Assembly: GCA_002083775.1 (NCBI GenBank)
Contig: MTEI01000007.1
Span: 124,001-188,000, forward strand
DNA: 64,000 bases
Direction: 5' to 3'
Origin: Rhodoferax ferrireducens
GTDB taxonomy: Bacteria > Pseudomonadota > Gammaproteobacteria > Burkholderiales > Burkholderiaceae_C
Positions 9,414 to 17,395 of the stretch are shown here, piece after piece. The notes beneath the pieces are model-generated. The model did no database searches, was not told the origin of the DNA, and was given only the letters and a program-made list of their open reading frames with translations. Every line of letters begins with the position of its first letter. The first letter of the stretch is position 1. The position numbers and the translations under genes are program-made.

Positions 9414-9522
9414 GGGTCAGGGGCGTGCGGTTTTGGGGCCAAAGCACGCGCGGGGCGATGTGGCCGTTACGCCAGCGCTCATCTTCGCGCGCCTTTGGCC
9501 CCAAAGCCCGGTCCCCTGACCC
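9414..9522 (+). repeat. R2 inverted repeat, copy A
   Basis: The 109-bp element has outer arms GGGTCAGGGG and CCCCTGACCC (perfect 10-bp complement). Inner arms contain TTTTGGGGCC and GGCCCCAAAG, and GC-rich CGCGCG segments flank a variable centre. The flank AATCACC on the right defines the forward orientation. Confidence 0.85.
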
Positions 9523-9562
9523 AATCACCCTGCCTCGAAGTTGTTGACGGTGGAGAGTTTCA

Positions 9563-9612
9563 ATGCCAAAACAAGCTGTAGCCCTTTTTGAATAAGGGCT
9601 AAAAGCTATAAA
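9563..9612. repeat. R1 repeat copy
   Basis: TAGCCCTTTTTGAATAAGGGCTA forms a near-perfect hairpin and is followed by AAAGCTATAAAA, the usual R1 tail. Confidence 0.85.
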
Positions 9613-9759
9613 AATGTGTTTTAGTGCAGCTTTGATACCCGCTTGGTGGATCACTCAATCGGGGCATCTGGCAGGTTGGCCAAGCCACTTTACGGCCAAC
9701 AATCCCCGGCTATTATTGGAGTTCTTCTGCCCACCCAACACCGCTAAGGCGGGGTGATT

Positions 9760-9868
9760 GGGTCAGGTGACCGGGCTTTGGGATGCAAGGCGCGCGTCCC
9801 CTGGTTTTGGCGCACTGTTTCACCAGCCCCGCGCGTGATTGCGTCCCAAAACCGCACGCACCTGACCC
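9760..9868 (-). repeat. R2 inverted repeat, copy B
   Basis: The 109-bp element has arms GGGTCAGGTG and CACCTGACCC (fully complementary). It is in the opposite orientation to copy A, since GGTGATT precedes the left arm and TGTCGCCGCGCC follows the right arm. Confidence 0.85.
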
Positions 9869-10092
9869 TGTCGCCGCGCCGTTCAAAGCGTCAGCTTGGC
9901 CGCACCAACGATAGAAGTCCCATGGCTACCATCAGCAACACCCGATAGGCACACAAAAAAACGAGCATTCAGGGCGAGCGCACCCCTTTGAATCACACCG
10001 CAGCGATAATTTCACACCCCAAGCGTCACGCAAAAGCGTCAGCCAACGGCGGCATAATTTGCGGCTTACCTAAAACGAAAAGCGAGTTGGAT

Positions 10093-10461
10093 ATGTCCCG
10101 CACCCTGTTGATTGTGGATGACAGCAAAGTGTCCCGGATGATGATCCGCGCCAAGGTGGCGCAGTTGCAGCCAGACTGGACCATTCTGGAAGCCGACAAT
10201 GGTGACGAAGCCGTGGCCTTGGTGCGTGCCAGCGCGCCAGATTTCATCACCATGGATGTCAACATGCCCGGCATCAACGGATTTGAGGCAGTGGAGCAGA
10301 TCCGCGCCTTCAACACCAGCGCGCGCATTGCCATGCTCACCGCCAACATTCAGGAAGCCAGCCGCGACCGCGCTGCCCAGCTCCAGGTCACCTTTGTCAA
10401 AAAGCCGGCCACCGAGCCCGCCATTCGCGAGGCCATTGACTATTTTTTGGCAGCATCATGA
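10093..10461 (+). CDS. CheY-like single-domain response regulator
   Basis: The 122-residue stand-alone receiver has the acidic pair in LLIVDDSK (residues 9-10 or so), the phospho-acceptor Asp in FITMDVNMPG, the conserved Thr in MLTANIQE, and Lys in VKKPATEPA. The start at 10093 is chosen because the domain begins immediately; longer upstream frames add a non-domain stretch. No output domain is present, so it must act through protein contact. Its stop overlaps the start of the CheC-like gene (ATGA), and a GGDEF gene follows in the same way, so the three form a tight operon for a phosphorylation-controlled c-di-GMP pathway. Confidence 0.9.
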   Translation: MSRTLLIVDDSKVSRMMIRAKVAQLQPDWTILEADNGDEAVALVRASAPDFITMDVNMPGINGFEAVEQIRAFNTSARIAMLTANIQEASRDRAAQLQVTFVKKPATEPAIREAIDYFLAAS

Positions 10462-11063
10462 ATCTGACCGACATTGAACTCGACGCCCTGATGGAGGTAT
10501 TTAACGTCGGCGTTGGGCAGGCGGCTGATGCGCTGAGCCAACTGGCTGGCTCGCCCGTGCGCCTGAATGTGCCGCTGGTGGCGATGATTTCCAAACAGGG
10601 CATCAGCGACGACCTGATGGCCCAGGGCACTGAACGCATTTGTGCGGTGCGCCAGGAATTCAGCGGTGTGCTCAACACCGAGGCGGTGCTGATGTTCCCG
10701 GTGCAGCAAAGCCTGCAACTGGTGCAGATGATGGTGGGTGGCGACGTGCCGCTGGATCAGCTCGGCGAGATGGAGCAGGAAGCCATGGCCGAAATTGGCA
10801 ACATTCTGCTCAATTCAGTGGTTTCAGGCATTGCCGATGTGCTGCGGCTCAAGTTTGAAGGCTCGCTACCGCATGTGGAGATGGGCCCGGTGCGCGACGT
10901 GTTGTGCGGGCAGGGGCACCTGGACGAGATGGTGCTGAGCCTGCAAATTGACTTTGCCATTGACGCGCTGGAAATCCAGGGTTACCTGGTGTTTTTGCTG
11001 GATGTCGAGTCTGTGGCCGCGCTCAAAACAACGGTACGCGCATTTTTGGAGACATTTCTGTGA
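10458..11063 (+). CDS. CheC/CheX-family chemotaxis phosphatase
   Basis: The 201-residue protein has the pseudo-repeat pattern of CheC. Two similar helices, near residues 9-22 (LMEVFNVGVGQAAD) and 105-120 (EQEAMAEIGNILLNS), each carry the Glu-x-x-Asn type active-site arrangement used to dephosphorylate CheY-P. By family knowledge it would remove the phosphate from the receiver encoded just upstream. The presence of Asn in both helices suggests phosphatase activity is retained. It overlaps the neighbours on both sides by four bases. No flagellar or core chemotaxis genes are in the window, so the pair may serve another pathway. Confidence 0.82.
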   Translation: MNLTDIELDALMEVFNVGVGQAADALSQLAGSPVRLNVPLVAMISKQGISDDLMAQGTERICAVRQEFSGVLNTEAVLMFPVQQSLQLVQMMVGGDVPLDQLGEMEQEAMAEIGNILLNSVVSGIADVLRLKFEGSLPHVEMGPVRDVLCGQGHLDEMVLSLQIDFAIDALEIQGYLVFLLDVESVAALKTTVRAFLETFL

Positions 11064-12049
11064 TTCAGACTATGGACAACCTTGTCTGCCCGCCCTGGAC
11101 CGGCTGGGCGCTTGATCACATGCAGCTGGGCTTGCTGGTGCTGGACGGGCAAAGCCAGGTGGTCTTTGCCAACCAATGGTTTTTGCGCCACGCCCGCCTG
11201 TCGCCGGAACAGATCCTGAACAAAAGCCTGGTGGAGGTTTTTCCGCAGCTGGCGCGCAGCCAATTCACCCTGTTTCTGGACCACGCCCTGGGCAGCGGCT
11301 TTCCGGCACTGCTGTCGCAAACGCTGCACCCGGCGCCGTTTCCGCTGTACCAGCCGTCGTCGCAACGCAGTCAGGACAAAATGCTGCGCCAATCCATCCG
11401 CATCATTCCCATGGGTTACCAGGTCGCCAGCGAGTCTGACCAGCGCTACACCCTGATCCAGATCAGCGATGTCACCAACTCGGTGATGCGCGAGCGCCTG
11501 CTCAAGGCGCAAGCCAGCAAACTGCAGGACATGGCCAACCTGGACACCCTGACCGGCCTGGGCAACCGCCGCCTGCTCAACGACAAGCTGACACTGGAGC
11601 TGCGTGCCGCCAGCCGCCTGGGCACCAGCGTGGCAGCGGTGATGTTTGACATCGACTATTTCAAGCAGTTCAACGACCTGTATGGCCACTTGGTGGGCGA
11701 CGAATGCCTGCGCCAGGTGGCTGCCGTGCTGCGCGACGTTTGCCGCCGTCCGCATGACGTGGTGGTGCGTTTTGGGGGCGAGGAACTGGTGGCCATCCTG
11801 CCCGAGACCGACCACGCCGGTGCGATGCAACTGGCCCGGGATGTGCTGCAGCGCGTGCGCGACCTGGCCATGGTCCACGCAGGCAGCACCATTGCCCCGG
11901 TGCTGACGCTGAGCGCGGGTGTGGCCGTGTCCGAACCCGGGCGCATTCTGAGCCCTGAGGCCCTGCTGGACGCCGCCGACCATGCCCTCTATCGCGCCAA
12001 GGATGCCGGGCGCAACCAGGTGTGTGCTGCGCTGCTGCCAGCCCTGTAG
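11060..12049 (+). CDS. PAS-GGDEF diguanylate cyclase
   Basis: The 329-residue protein has an N-terminal PAS domain (about residues 12-135, LLVLDGQSQVVFANQWFLRHA) and a C-terminal GGDEF domain (about 165-325). The active site is GGEEL in VRFGGEELVAIL, a common functional variant. An RxxD product-inhibition site (RPHD) lies five residues before it. It makes c-di-GMP from GTP. Translation probably starts at the GTG at 11060, overlapping the CheC-like gene, or at ATG 11072. The preceding CheY/CheC pair may control it, although it carries its own sensor. Confidence 0.9.
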   Translation: MIQTMDNLVCPPWTGWALDHMQLGLLVLDGQSQVVFANQWFLRHARLSPEQILNKSLVEVFPQLARSQFTLFLDHALGSGFPALLSQTLHPAPFPLYQPSSQRSQDKMLRQSIRIIPMGYQVASESDQRYTLIQISDVTNSVMRERLLKAQASKLQDMANLDTLTGLGNRRLLNDKLTLELRAASRLGTSVAAVMFDIDYFKQFNDLYGHLVGDECLRQVAAVLRDVCRRPHDVVVRFGGEELVAILPETDHAGAMQLARDVLQRVRDLAMVHAGSTIAPVLTLSAGVAVSEPGRILSPEALLDAADHALYRAKDAGRNQVCAALLPAL

Positions 12050-12098
12050 CGCATGTTCACACTGGTGTGGCTGCTATCACTTTATAGTTGACTGACCC

Positions 12099-13160
12099 AT
12101 GAAAACCGTTTCACTTGGCACCAGCGGCCTGAATGTCTCCCCGATCTGCCTGGGCACCATGACCTTTGGCGAGCAGGTGGACGAGGCCCTGGCTTTTGAC
12201 ATCATGGACCGGGCGCTGGAGCGCGGCATCAACTTCTTTGACACGGCCGAGATGTACGCCGTGCCGCCGCGCGCCGAGACCTTCAACGCTACCGAGCGCA
12301 TCATCGGCAACTGGCTGAGCCAGCGCCCCGGTGCGCGTCAAAAGCTCGTGCTGGCCACCAAAGTGGCCGGCCCCAGCCGGGGTATGCCGTGGATTCGCGG
12401 CGGCAGCCCGGACCTGACCGCTGCCGACATCATTGCCGCCTGCCACGGCAGCCTGCAGCGCCTGAAAACTGACGTGATTGACCTCTACCAGATCCACTGG
12501 CCGGTGCGCAGCGTGCCCATGTTTGGTGGCCAGTATTACCAGCCGCGCGAAGAAGAGGGCACCCCCATCCACGCCCAGCTCGAAGCGCTGAGCACGCTGG
12601 TGAAGGCTGGCAAGGTGCGCGCCGTGGGGCTGTCCAATGAAACGCCCTATGGCGTGCATGAATTTGTGCGCCTGGCCGAACAGCACGGCCTGCCGCGCGT
12701 TGCCACGGTGCAAAACGGCTACAGCCTGCTCAACCGCAGTGTGGAAAACGCACTCGACGAAACCCTGCACCGCCTGAATGTGTCGCTGTTGGCGTATTCA
12801 CCGCTGTCGTTTGGCCTGCTGACCGGCAAATACGACGACACCGGTTTGACCGGCCCGGGCGCCCCCGCGCAAGCCCGCCTGGCCAAATTTGAGTCCAGCC
12901 GTAAGCAGCGCTGGGGCCGCCCGCAGGCACTGGTGGCTGCCAAGCGCTACCACGCGCTGGCGCACGCTTACGGCCTCAGCCCGACGCAGCTGGCGCTGGC
13001 CTTTTGTTACACCCAGTGGCGTGTGGCCAGCACCATCATTGGCGTGACTTCGGTGGCGCAGTTGGATGAAAATGTGAACGTTTGGGGCACAGCTTTGCCA
13101 GCCGAGCTGTTGCAGCAAGTTGACGCCATCCGCTGGGAAATGCGCGACCCGGCCATGTGA
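12099..13160 (+). CDS. Aldo/keto reductase, Tas-like
   Basis: This NADP(H)-dependent aldo/keto reductase has 353 residues. It shows the family start LGTSGLNVSPICLGTMTFGEQ, the catalytic Asp-Tyr in FFDTAEMYAVPPR (residues 48-58), Lys in LATKVAGPSR, and His in YQIHWPVRS. The insertion and the NGYSLLNRS and SNETPYGVHEF segments resemble E. coli Tas. Substrate unknown. It begins 49 bp after the diguanylate cyclase and may form its own unit with the BLUF gene that follows. Confidence 0.9.
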   Translation: MKTVSLGTSGLNVSPICLGTMTFGEQVDEALAFDIMDRALERGINFFDTAEMYAVPPRAETFNATERIIGNWLSQRPGARQKLVLATKVAGPSRGMPWIRGGSPDLTAADIIAACHGSLQRLKTDVIDLYQIHWPVRSVPMFGGQYYQPREEEGTPIHAQLEALSTLVKAGKVRAVGLSNETPYGVHEFVRLAEQHGLPRVATVQNGYSLLNRSVENALDETLHRLNVSLLAYSPLSFGLLTGKYDDTGLTGPGAPAQARLAKFESSRKQRWGRPQALVAAKRYHALAHAYGLSPTQLALAFCYTQWRVASTIIGVTSVAQLDENVNVWGTALPAELLQQVDAIRWEMRDPAM

Positions 13161-13190
13161 TTGAGTTGGCGATGTCTTGTTGGGGGTGGT

Positions 13191-13613
13191 ATGAGCTTGG
13201 TTCAGTTGATTTATGTGAGCGACCTGGTGAACAACGACGAGTCGCTGATTCCGGCCATTCTGGCGACCTCCCTGCGCCGCAACCCGGAAGACGGCATCAC
13301 CGGCATGCTGCTGTATTCCCACGGGAATTTCTTGCAAGTTCTGGAGGGCGAGCAAGCCGAAGTGGATGCCACCTACGCGCGCATTTGCCAGGACCCGCGC
13401 CACCCCAACACGGTCATGCTGGCGCAAGAGCCGGTGAAGGAGCGGCACTTTGCGCAGTGGAGCATGGGTTTTCGACGCCTCAGCCCGGAACACGCCGCCA
13501 GCCTGCCGCAATACGCGCCGTTTTTCCAGTTTGGCTTTGATGCCCAGGCCATCCAGGCCAAGCCGGGCGTGGCACTGGAGATGCTGCAACTGTTCAGCCA
13601 GGGCATGCTCTGA
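13191..13613 (+). CDS. BLUF-domain blue-light photoreceptor
   Basis: The 140-residue protein consists of a BLUF domain plus a short C-terminal helix. BLUF domains bind FAD and respond to blue light through a Tyr-Gln hydrogen-bond switch. The key Tyr is in LVQLIYVSDL (about residue 7), Asn in LRRNPEDGITGMLLYS (about 31) and Gln in NFLQVLEGEQ (about 50). A Trp in FAQWSMGFRRL sits at the position that modulates signalling. The start at 13191 is preferred over one 30 bases upstream. With no output domain it must work by protein contact; neighbouring c-di-GMP genes are obvious candidate partners, but that is inference. Confidence 0.92.
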   Translation: MSLVQLIYVSDLVNNDESLIPAILATSLRRNPEDGITGMLLYSHGNFLQVLEGEQAEVDATYARICQDPRHPNTVMLAQEPVKERHFAQWSMGFRRLSPEHAASLPQYAPFFQFGFDAQAIQAKPGVALEMLQLFSQGML

Positions 13614-13619
13614 GCGGCC

Positions 13620-14120
13620 ATGGCCAAAAAAGACCACGTCAGCCTGACACCCGCCACCCAGCTGCTCAAAGCCAGCAAGGTGGTATTTACCGAACACCCT
13701 TACGACTATCTGGCGCATGGCGGCGCGCTGCACAGCGCGGCAGAGCTGGGCTGGGACCCCTACGCGGTGGTCAAAACCCTGATCATGCAAGACCAGGACG
13801 CCAAACCGCTGGTGGTGCTGATGCACGGCAACCGCAAGGTGTCCACCAAAAACCTGGCGCGCCAGATCGGTGCCAAAACGGTGGAGCCCTGCACCCCCGA
13901 GGTGGCCAACCGGCACAGCGGTTATCTGGTGGGCGGCACCTCGCCGTTTGGCACACGCAAAACCATGCCGGTGTTTATTGAGTCGACCATTCTGGAATTG
14001 CCCAAAATTCTGATCAACGGTGGGCGGCGGGGCTACCTGGTGGGTATTGCGCCGCAGGTGTGTGTTGACTTGCTGGGTGCTCAGCCGGTGACTTGCGCGC
14101 TGGCTGAGGTGCTGACATGA
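13620..14120 (+). CDS. ybaK: Cys-tRNA(Pro)/Cys-tRNA(Cys) deacylase, YbaK/EbsC family
   Basis: The 166-residue trans-editing protein hydrolyses mis-acylated Cys-tRNA(Pro). The essential lysine region is VVKTLIMQ, and the typical motifs LVVLMHGNRKVSTKNLAR and GYLVGGTSPFGTRK are both present. Length and order match YbaK. The gene begins six bases after the BLUF stop, so it may be co-expressed with it, although no functional link is known. Confidence 0.93.
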   Translation: MAKKDHVSLTPATQLLKASKVVFTEHPYDYLAHGGALHSAAELGWDPYAVVKTLIMQDQDAKPLVVLMHGNRKVSTKNLARQIGAKTVEPCTPEVANRHSGYLVGGTSPFGTRKTMPVFIESTILELPKILINGGRRGYLVGIAPQVCVDLLGAQPVTCALAEVLT

Positions 14121-14148
14121 GTTCAAACCGTGTTGAGGCTGGGTGATT

Positions 14149-14255
14149 GGGTGATGTGACCGGGCTTTGGGGCGGAAGGCGCGCGCCTATAACATTCGCA
14201 CACCTTTGCGTATCCTCGCGCGTGATTTCGTCCCAAAACCGCACGCACATCACCC
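14149..14255 (-). repeat. R2 inverted repeat, copy C
   Basis: The 107-bp element has arms GGGTGATGTG and CACATCACCC, again fully complementary though different from other copies at two paired positions. It has the same orientation as copy B. It lies between ybaK and plsY. Confidence 0.85.
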
Positions 14256-14370
14256 AGTCGCCCAGTCGTCGCTTGATCATCCGAGAAACCGAGGCCGCCG
14301 CCAACGCAGACTGGCAAAATACGGCTTTCACGCCCGCCGTGTCGGGCCGCAGGAGTGTTGTTTGGAATCC

Positions 14371-15123
14371 ATGCAGAGTTTTGGGCCTTTTCTGGCCGTT
14401 GTGGCAGCGTATCTGGTCGGGTCGCTGTCGTTTGCGGTGATTGTCAGCCGCGTCATGGGCCTGAACGACCCGCGCACTTTTGGCAGCAAAAACCCGGGCG
14501 CCACCAACGTGCTGCGCTCGGGCTCCAAGGCGGCTGCCATCATCACCTTGCTGCTCGACGCCGCCAAGGGCTGGCTGCCGGTGGTGCTGGTGGGCTGGTA
14601 CGGCGCGCCCTACGGCCTGCGCGAGGGCACGCTGGCCATGGTTGGGCTGGCGGCTTTTCTGGGGCATGTGTACCCGGTGTTCTTCAAATTTGAGGGCGGC
14701 AAAGGCGTGGCCACTGCGCTGGGTGTGCTGCTGGGGGTGAGCGGCTGGCTTGGCTTGGCCACCTTGCTGATCTGGGTGCTGATGGCGGCGGGGTTCAGGT
14801 ATTCGTCGCTGGCATCGATCACCGCAGCGGTGATGGCGCCGGTGGTGTATTTGCTGGCGGGCGACACTTTCTGGCTCAAAAACACGCCGGTGGCGTTCGG
14901 CATCACCGTCATGGCACTTTTCCTGCTTTATCGCCATGCTGAAAACATCAACCGGCTGATCAAGGGAACCGAGTCGAAGCTGGGCAAAAAAGCGGCGCCG
15001 CCCGTGGCCGTGCCAAGCCCTGGCGCACACCGTGGTCACCCGCATCACCGGCCCGCCAAATCCGCCAAACCCTATTCCTTGGCCCAGCACAAGCCACCTC
15101 ACTCAGGCAAACACCGATCATGA
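14371..15123 (+). CDS. plsY: Acyl-phosphate:glycerol-3-phosphate acyltransferase PlsY
   Basis: This inner-membrane enzyme makes lysophosphatidic acid from acyl-phosphate. The 250-residue product shows five or so hydrophobic helices and the PlsY motifs: SKNPGATNVLR (about 31-41), the glycine-rich FKFEGGKGVATALG, and GTESKLGKK near 210. The start at 14371 is an ATG; an in-frame TTG at 14362 has a better placed AGGAG site. The last 40 residues form a His- and Pro-rich tail not usual in PlsY. The stop overlaps the amidotransferase start by four bases. Confidence 0.92.
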   Translation: MQSFGPFLAVVAAYLVGSLSFAVIVSRVMGLNDPRTFGSKNPGATNVLRSGSKAAAIITLLLDAAKGWLPVVLVGWYGAPYGLREGTLAMVGLAAFLGHVYPVFFKFEGGKGVATALGVLLGVSGWLGLATLLIWVLMAAGFRYSSLASITAAVMAPVVYLLAGDTFWLKNTPVAFGITVMALFLLYRHAENINRLIKGTESKLGKKAAPPVAVPSPGAHRGHPHHRPAKSAKPYSLAQHKPPHSGKHRS

Positions 15124-15821
15124 AACTTTGCATCTTAGAGAACGACTACCTCGACCCGGCCATTGAGGCCACCTACAAAGGCTATGGCGCCATGTTTGAG
15201 CTTCTGCTCAAAGACGCTGGCGCCACCGGTACGTTTGACATCTTCAACACCGTCAAGGGCGAGTACCCCGAGTCGTTTGACGCGTATGACGCGGTGCTGC
15301 TCACCGGCAGCCGGGCCGATGCCTTCTCGACTGAACCCTGGGTGCTGACCCTGCGCCAGAAGGTAGAGCAGCTGTTGCAGGCCAAAAAGAAGCTGGTGGG
15401 CGTGTGTTTTGGTCATCAGCTGATTGGTTTGATCCTGGGCGCACGGGTGGGGCGGGCGCCGCAGGGCTGGGGCGCCGGGCGCATGACCTACCAGTGGCTG
15501 GCACCCGACATGGCGCAGGCCAATGGGCGCAGTGACATCGCCTTGCTGGCCAGCCACCAGGACCAGGTGTTTGACCTGCCCGAAGGTGCCACGCTGCTGG
15601 CCACCAGCGACTTTTGTCCGGTGGCCGCGTTTGCGGTGCAAGACCGGGTGTTTTGCGTGCAGCCGCACCCCGAGTTTGTGGAAGCCTACAGCGCCTTTTT
15701 GCTCGACAAGCGCCGCGCCGCGCTGGGCGAGGCGCAGTACCTGGCCTGCACCGACAGCCTGGCCAAGGGCCACGATGGTGATGTCGTGGCGCGCATGATC
15801 GTCGCGTTTATTGGGGGATAA
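15120..15821 (+). CDS. Class I glutamine amidotransferase-like protein
   Basis: The 233-residue protein has the class I amidotransferase fold. The nucleophile Cys is in LVGVCFGHQLIG (about residue 95), and the catalytic His and Glu in VQPHPEFVEAY (about 181). It stands alone without a synthase domain, as in the GuaA-like or gamma-glutamyl-related proteins of unknown acceptor. It overlaps plsY by four bases. Confidence 0.85.
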   Translation: MKLCILENDYLDPAIEATYKGYGAMFELLLKDAGATGTFDIFNTVKGEYPESFDAYDAVLLTGSRADAFSTEPWVLTLRQKVEQLLQAKKKLVGVCFGHQLIGLILGARVGRAPQGWGAGRMTYQWLAPDMAQANGRSDIALLASHQDQVFDLPEGATLLATSDFCPVAAFAVQDRVFCVQPHPEFVEAYSAFLLDKRRAALGEAQYLACTDSLAKGHDGDVVARMIVAFIGG

Positions 15822-15823
15822 AC

Positions 15824-15863
15824 AGGCCTCAAGCCCTTATTCAGAAAGGGCTTATAGCTACAA
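15824..15863. repeat. R1 repeat copy
   Basis: The sequence GGCCTCAAGCCCTTATTCAG...AAAGGGCTTATAGCTACA lies between convergent genes. Its AGCTA end supplies the TAG stop codon of the minus-strand HugZ-like gene. Confidence 0.85.
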
Positions 15864-16370
15864 ATGGCGTAGCACTCTGGCCAGGTCTTCAGGCTCCAGC
15901 GGTCGGGCCGAGCCAAAGCCTGCCACGTGGCGCGCTTCCAGCGCGGTGATGGCAAAAAAGCTGAAGTCACCCAGTCGGGTCATCATCTCGGCGTCGGGAA
16001 ATCTTGCCAGGTAAACGCGTTTGGCGGTCTGCCAGGCGTCGCTCTCGGGCTTGAGGCGCGCGGCGGTGCCGTCCAGCGACACGCGGGGCAGGGCGTGCAC
16101 AGGCTCACCAGGTGCTTCAGGCTGCATCACCAGCAGCGAGACGGCTGGGTCAGACATCAGATTGCGCGTGTGTGGTGCCAGCAGGCTGACATGGACGATC
16201 AAGGTGGCGCTGTGCGGCTCAATCGCAAACGGCACCATCGACACAAAAGGTTTGCCCTGGCCATTGAGCGTGCCCAGGGCGGCTACGCGCTGGGTATGGA
16301 GCAAGGTGCGCAGGGCGCGGTTCAGGCGGGATTCGTGTGGCTGGGCGCCTTCGGGTTCTTCAGGGTTCAT
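15858..16370 (-). CDS. HugZ-like / pyridoxamine 5'-phosphate oxidase-fold protein
   Basis: The 170-residue protein has a split-barrel flavin-binding fold: HTQRVAALGTLNGQGKPFVSMVPFAIEPHSATLIVHVS at about 26-63 is the typical first half of the barrel. The later ARFPDAEMMTRLGDFSFFAITALEARHVAGFGSA matches the second half seen in HugZ-type heme-degrading proteins. Which cofactor it uses cannot be decided here. The stop codon falls in an R1 copy, hence the last residues RHL may be recent. It faces the amidotransferase gene tail to tail. Confidence 0.8.
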   Translation of the reverse strand: MNPEEPEGAQPHESRLNRALRTLLHTQRVAALGTLNGQGKPFVSMVPFAIEPHSATLIVHVSLLAPHTRNLMSDPAVSLLVMQPEAPGEPVHALPRVSLDGTAARLKPESDAWQTAKRVYLARFPDAEMMTRLGDFSFFAITALEARHVAGFGSARPLEPEDLARVLRHL

Positions 16371-16374
16371 ATGC

Positions 16375-16420
16375 TAAAACGACCTCTAGCCCTTATGCGT
16401 AAAGGGCTGACAGCTATCAA
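16375..16420. repeat. R1 repeat copy
   Basis: The sequence GACCTCTAGCCCTTATGCGT continues with AAAGGGCTGACAGCTATCAA. It fills the gap between the HD-type gene and the HugZ-like gene. Confidence 0.9.
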
Positions 16421-16427
16421 AAAATAA

Positions 16428-17393
16428 CTAGGCGGGTACGGCACCACTGGCGCCTATTTGCAGGATCAGGTGGTGGTTGACGCGCTCGCGCACGGCTGAG
16501 GCCAGCAGCGCCGACGCAATGCCCGCGCCCGCGCCCGACGTGGCGTGCAGCAGCGGCGGACGCACCAGCTTGGCCTGCGGGTCCATCACCACCACCACAT
16601 CGGGCTGGTTGGCCTGTTTGGTGCGGCGTGTGACGATGGCCACGCGCCCGTCTTCCAGTTGTACAAAAGTGCCCGGTGGGCAAAACCCCACCATGTGGAC
16701 CAGCGCCTGACCCACGGCGCCACCGTTCTCGGCATGACCCTGGATCAGGTTGCGCGCCGAGTCGGCAGCACTCTGGCCTTCGCGCGACTCGCGCGGGCTG
16801 ATCATGGCGGCGTAGCGGTCCACCACCAGCAGAATGTGCGCCAGGCGTCGCGGCGCGGGCAGCATGATCAACGCCTCAGGGGTGCGGTCTTCCATGTGGT
16901 GGCGCCGCACCACGTCCAGCCACAGCGCGTCGGTGATGCCTTTGCGCTCCAGAAGCGCCACACCCTTGTCCGGGTGCTCGTTGATCGCCGTTTGCTGCTC
17001 GCGCGTGGGGCGGCTGCGTTGGCTGGCCATCTCGTCTTGCAGCACGGTCATGGCCACGTTCATGGTCAGCGCGGCACGCACCAGGCTGTCGCGCTGGGTG
17101 CGGGGCAGGGCAAAGTCGGTGGCGATCAGGTCGCACAGCACGGCGCACACCAGCGCGTGCGAGGCGCTGTAACCCACTGGCGATTTGGTGGCCAGCTGAA
17201 ACAGCAGGTACAGGCTGACATCGGTGTCCTGCTTGAGCAAGTCTTGCAGCCAGCGGTCGTATTGGTGAATGCGCAGACCAAATTCCTGCACGCTGTCAGG
17301 GTGGGTCAGCACCATCGCCAGGCCAGACTCCAGGTCAGACCACTGGCCCAGCAGGTCCTCGTACTCGTCTTCGGTTTTGACAATCAGGGTCAT
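16428..17393 (-). CDS. Degenerate HD-GYP-type protein
   Basis: The 321-residue protein resembles the helical core of HD-GYP phosphodiesterases: HALVCAVLCDLIA near residue 78, HPDKGVALLERKGI near 138, VRRHHMEDRTP near 162 and LLVVDRYAAMISPRE near 190. However, the position where the HD pair should lie reads MNVAMTVLQDEMASQ, so the metal-binding His-Asp is missing, and no GYP triplet is seen. It is thus probably a binding or scaffold protein rather than an active c-di-GMP phosphodiesterase. It ends the minus-strand run yajQ-protease-HD, two bases after the protease gene. Confidence 0.7.
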   Translation of the reverse strand: MTLIVKTEDEYEDLLGQWSDLESGLAMVLTHPDSVQEFGLRIHQYDRWLQDLLKQDTDVSLYLLFQLATKSPVGYSASHALVCAVLCDLIATDFALPRTQRDSLVRAALTMNVAMTVLQDEMASQRSRPTREQQTAINEHPDKGVALLERKGITDALWLDVVRRHHMEDRTPEALIMLPAPRRLAHILLVVDRYAAMISPRESREGQSAADSARNLIQGHAENGGAVGQALVHMVGFCPPGTFVQLEDGRVAIVTRRTKQANQPDVVVVMDPQAKLVRPPLLHATSGAGAGIASALLASAVRERVNHHLILQIGASGAVPA

Positions 17394-17395
17394 GC

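Larger units (their letters stand above)
9306..10092. other. Repeat-rich intergenic region
   Basis: This stretch of almost 800 bp between the hydrolase and the CheY-like gene contains no convincing gene. It holds two R2 copies in opposite orientations and one R1 copy between them, so more than a quarter of it is repeat. Short open frames across it have no ribosome sites and run through the palindromes. Confidence 0.7.

Noticed and set aside
12798..14126. A 442-codon minus-strand frame
   Set aside because: It runs antisense through the reductase, BLUF and ybaK genes and has a His/Gln-rich composition typical of shadow frames in GC-rich DNA.
14167..14370. An N-terminal extension of PlsY
   Set aside because: It would start inside R2 copy C and precede the first conserved membrane helix by 68 unrelated residues.
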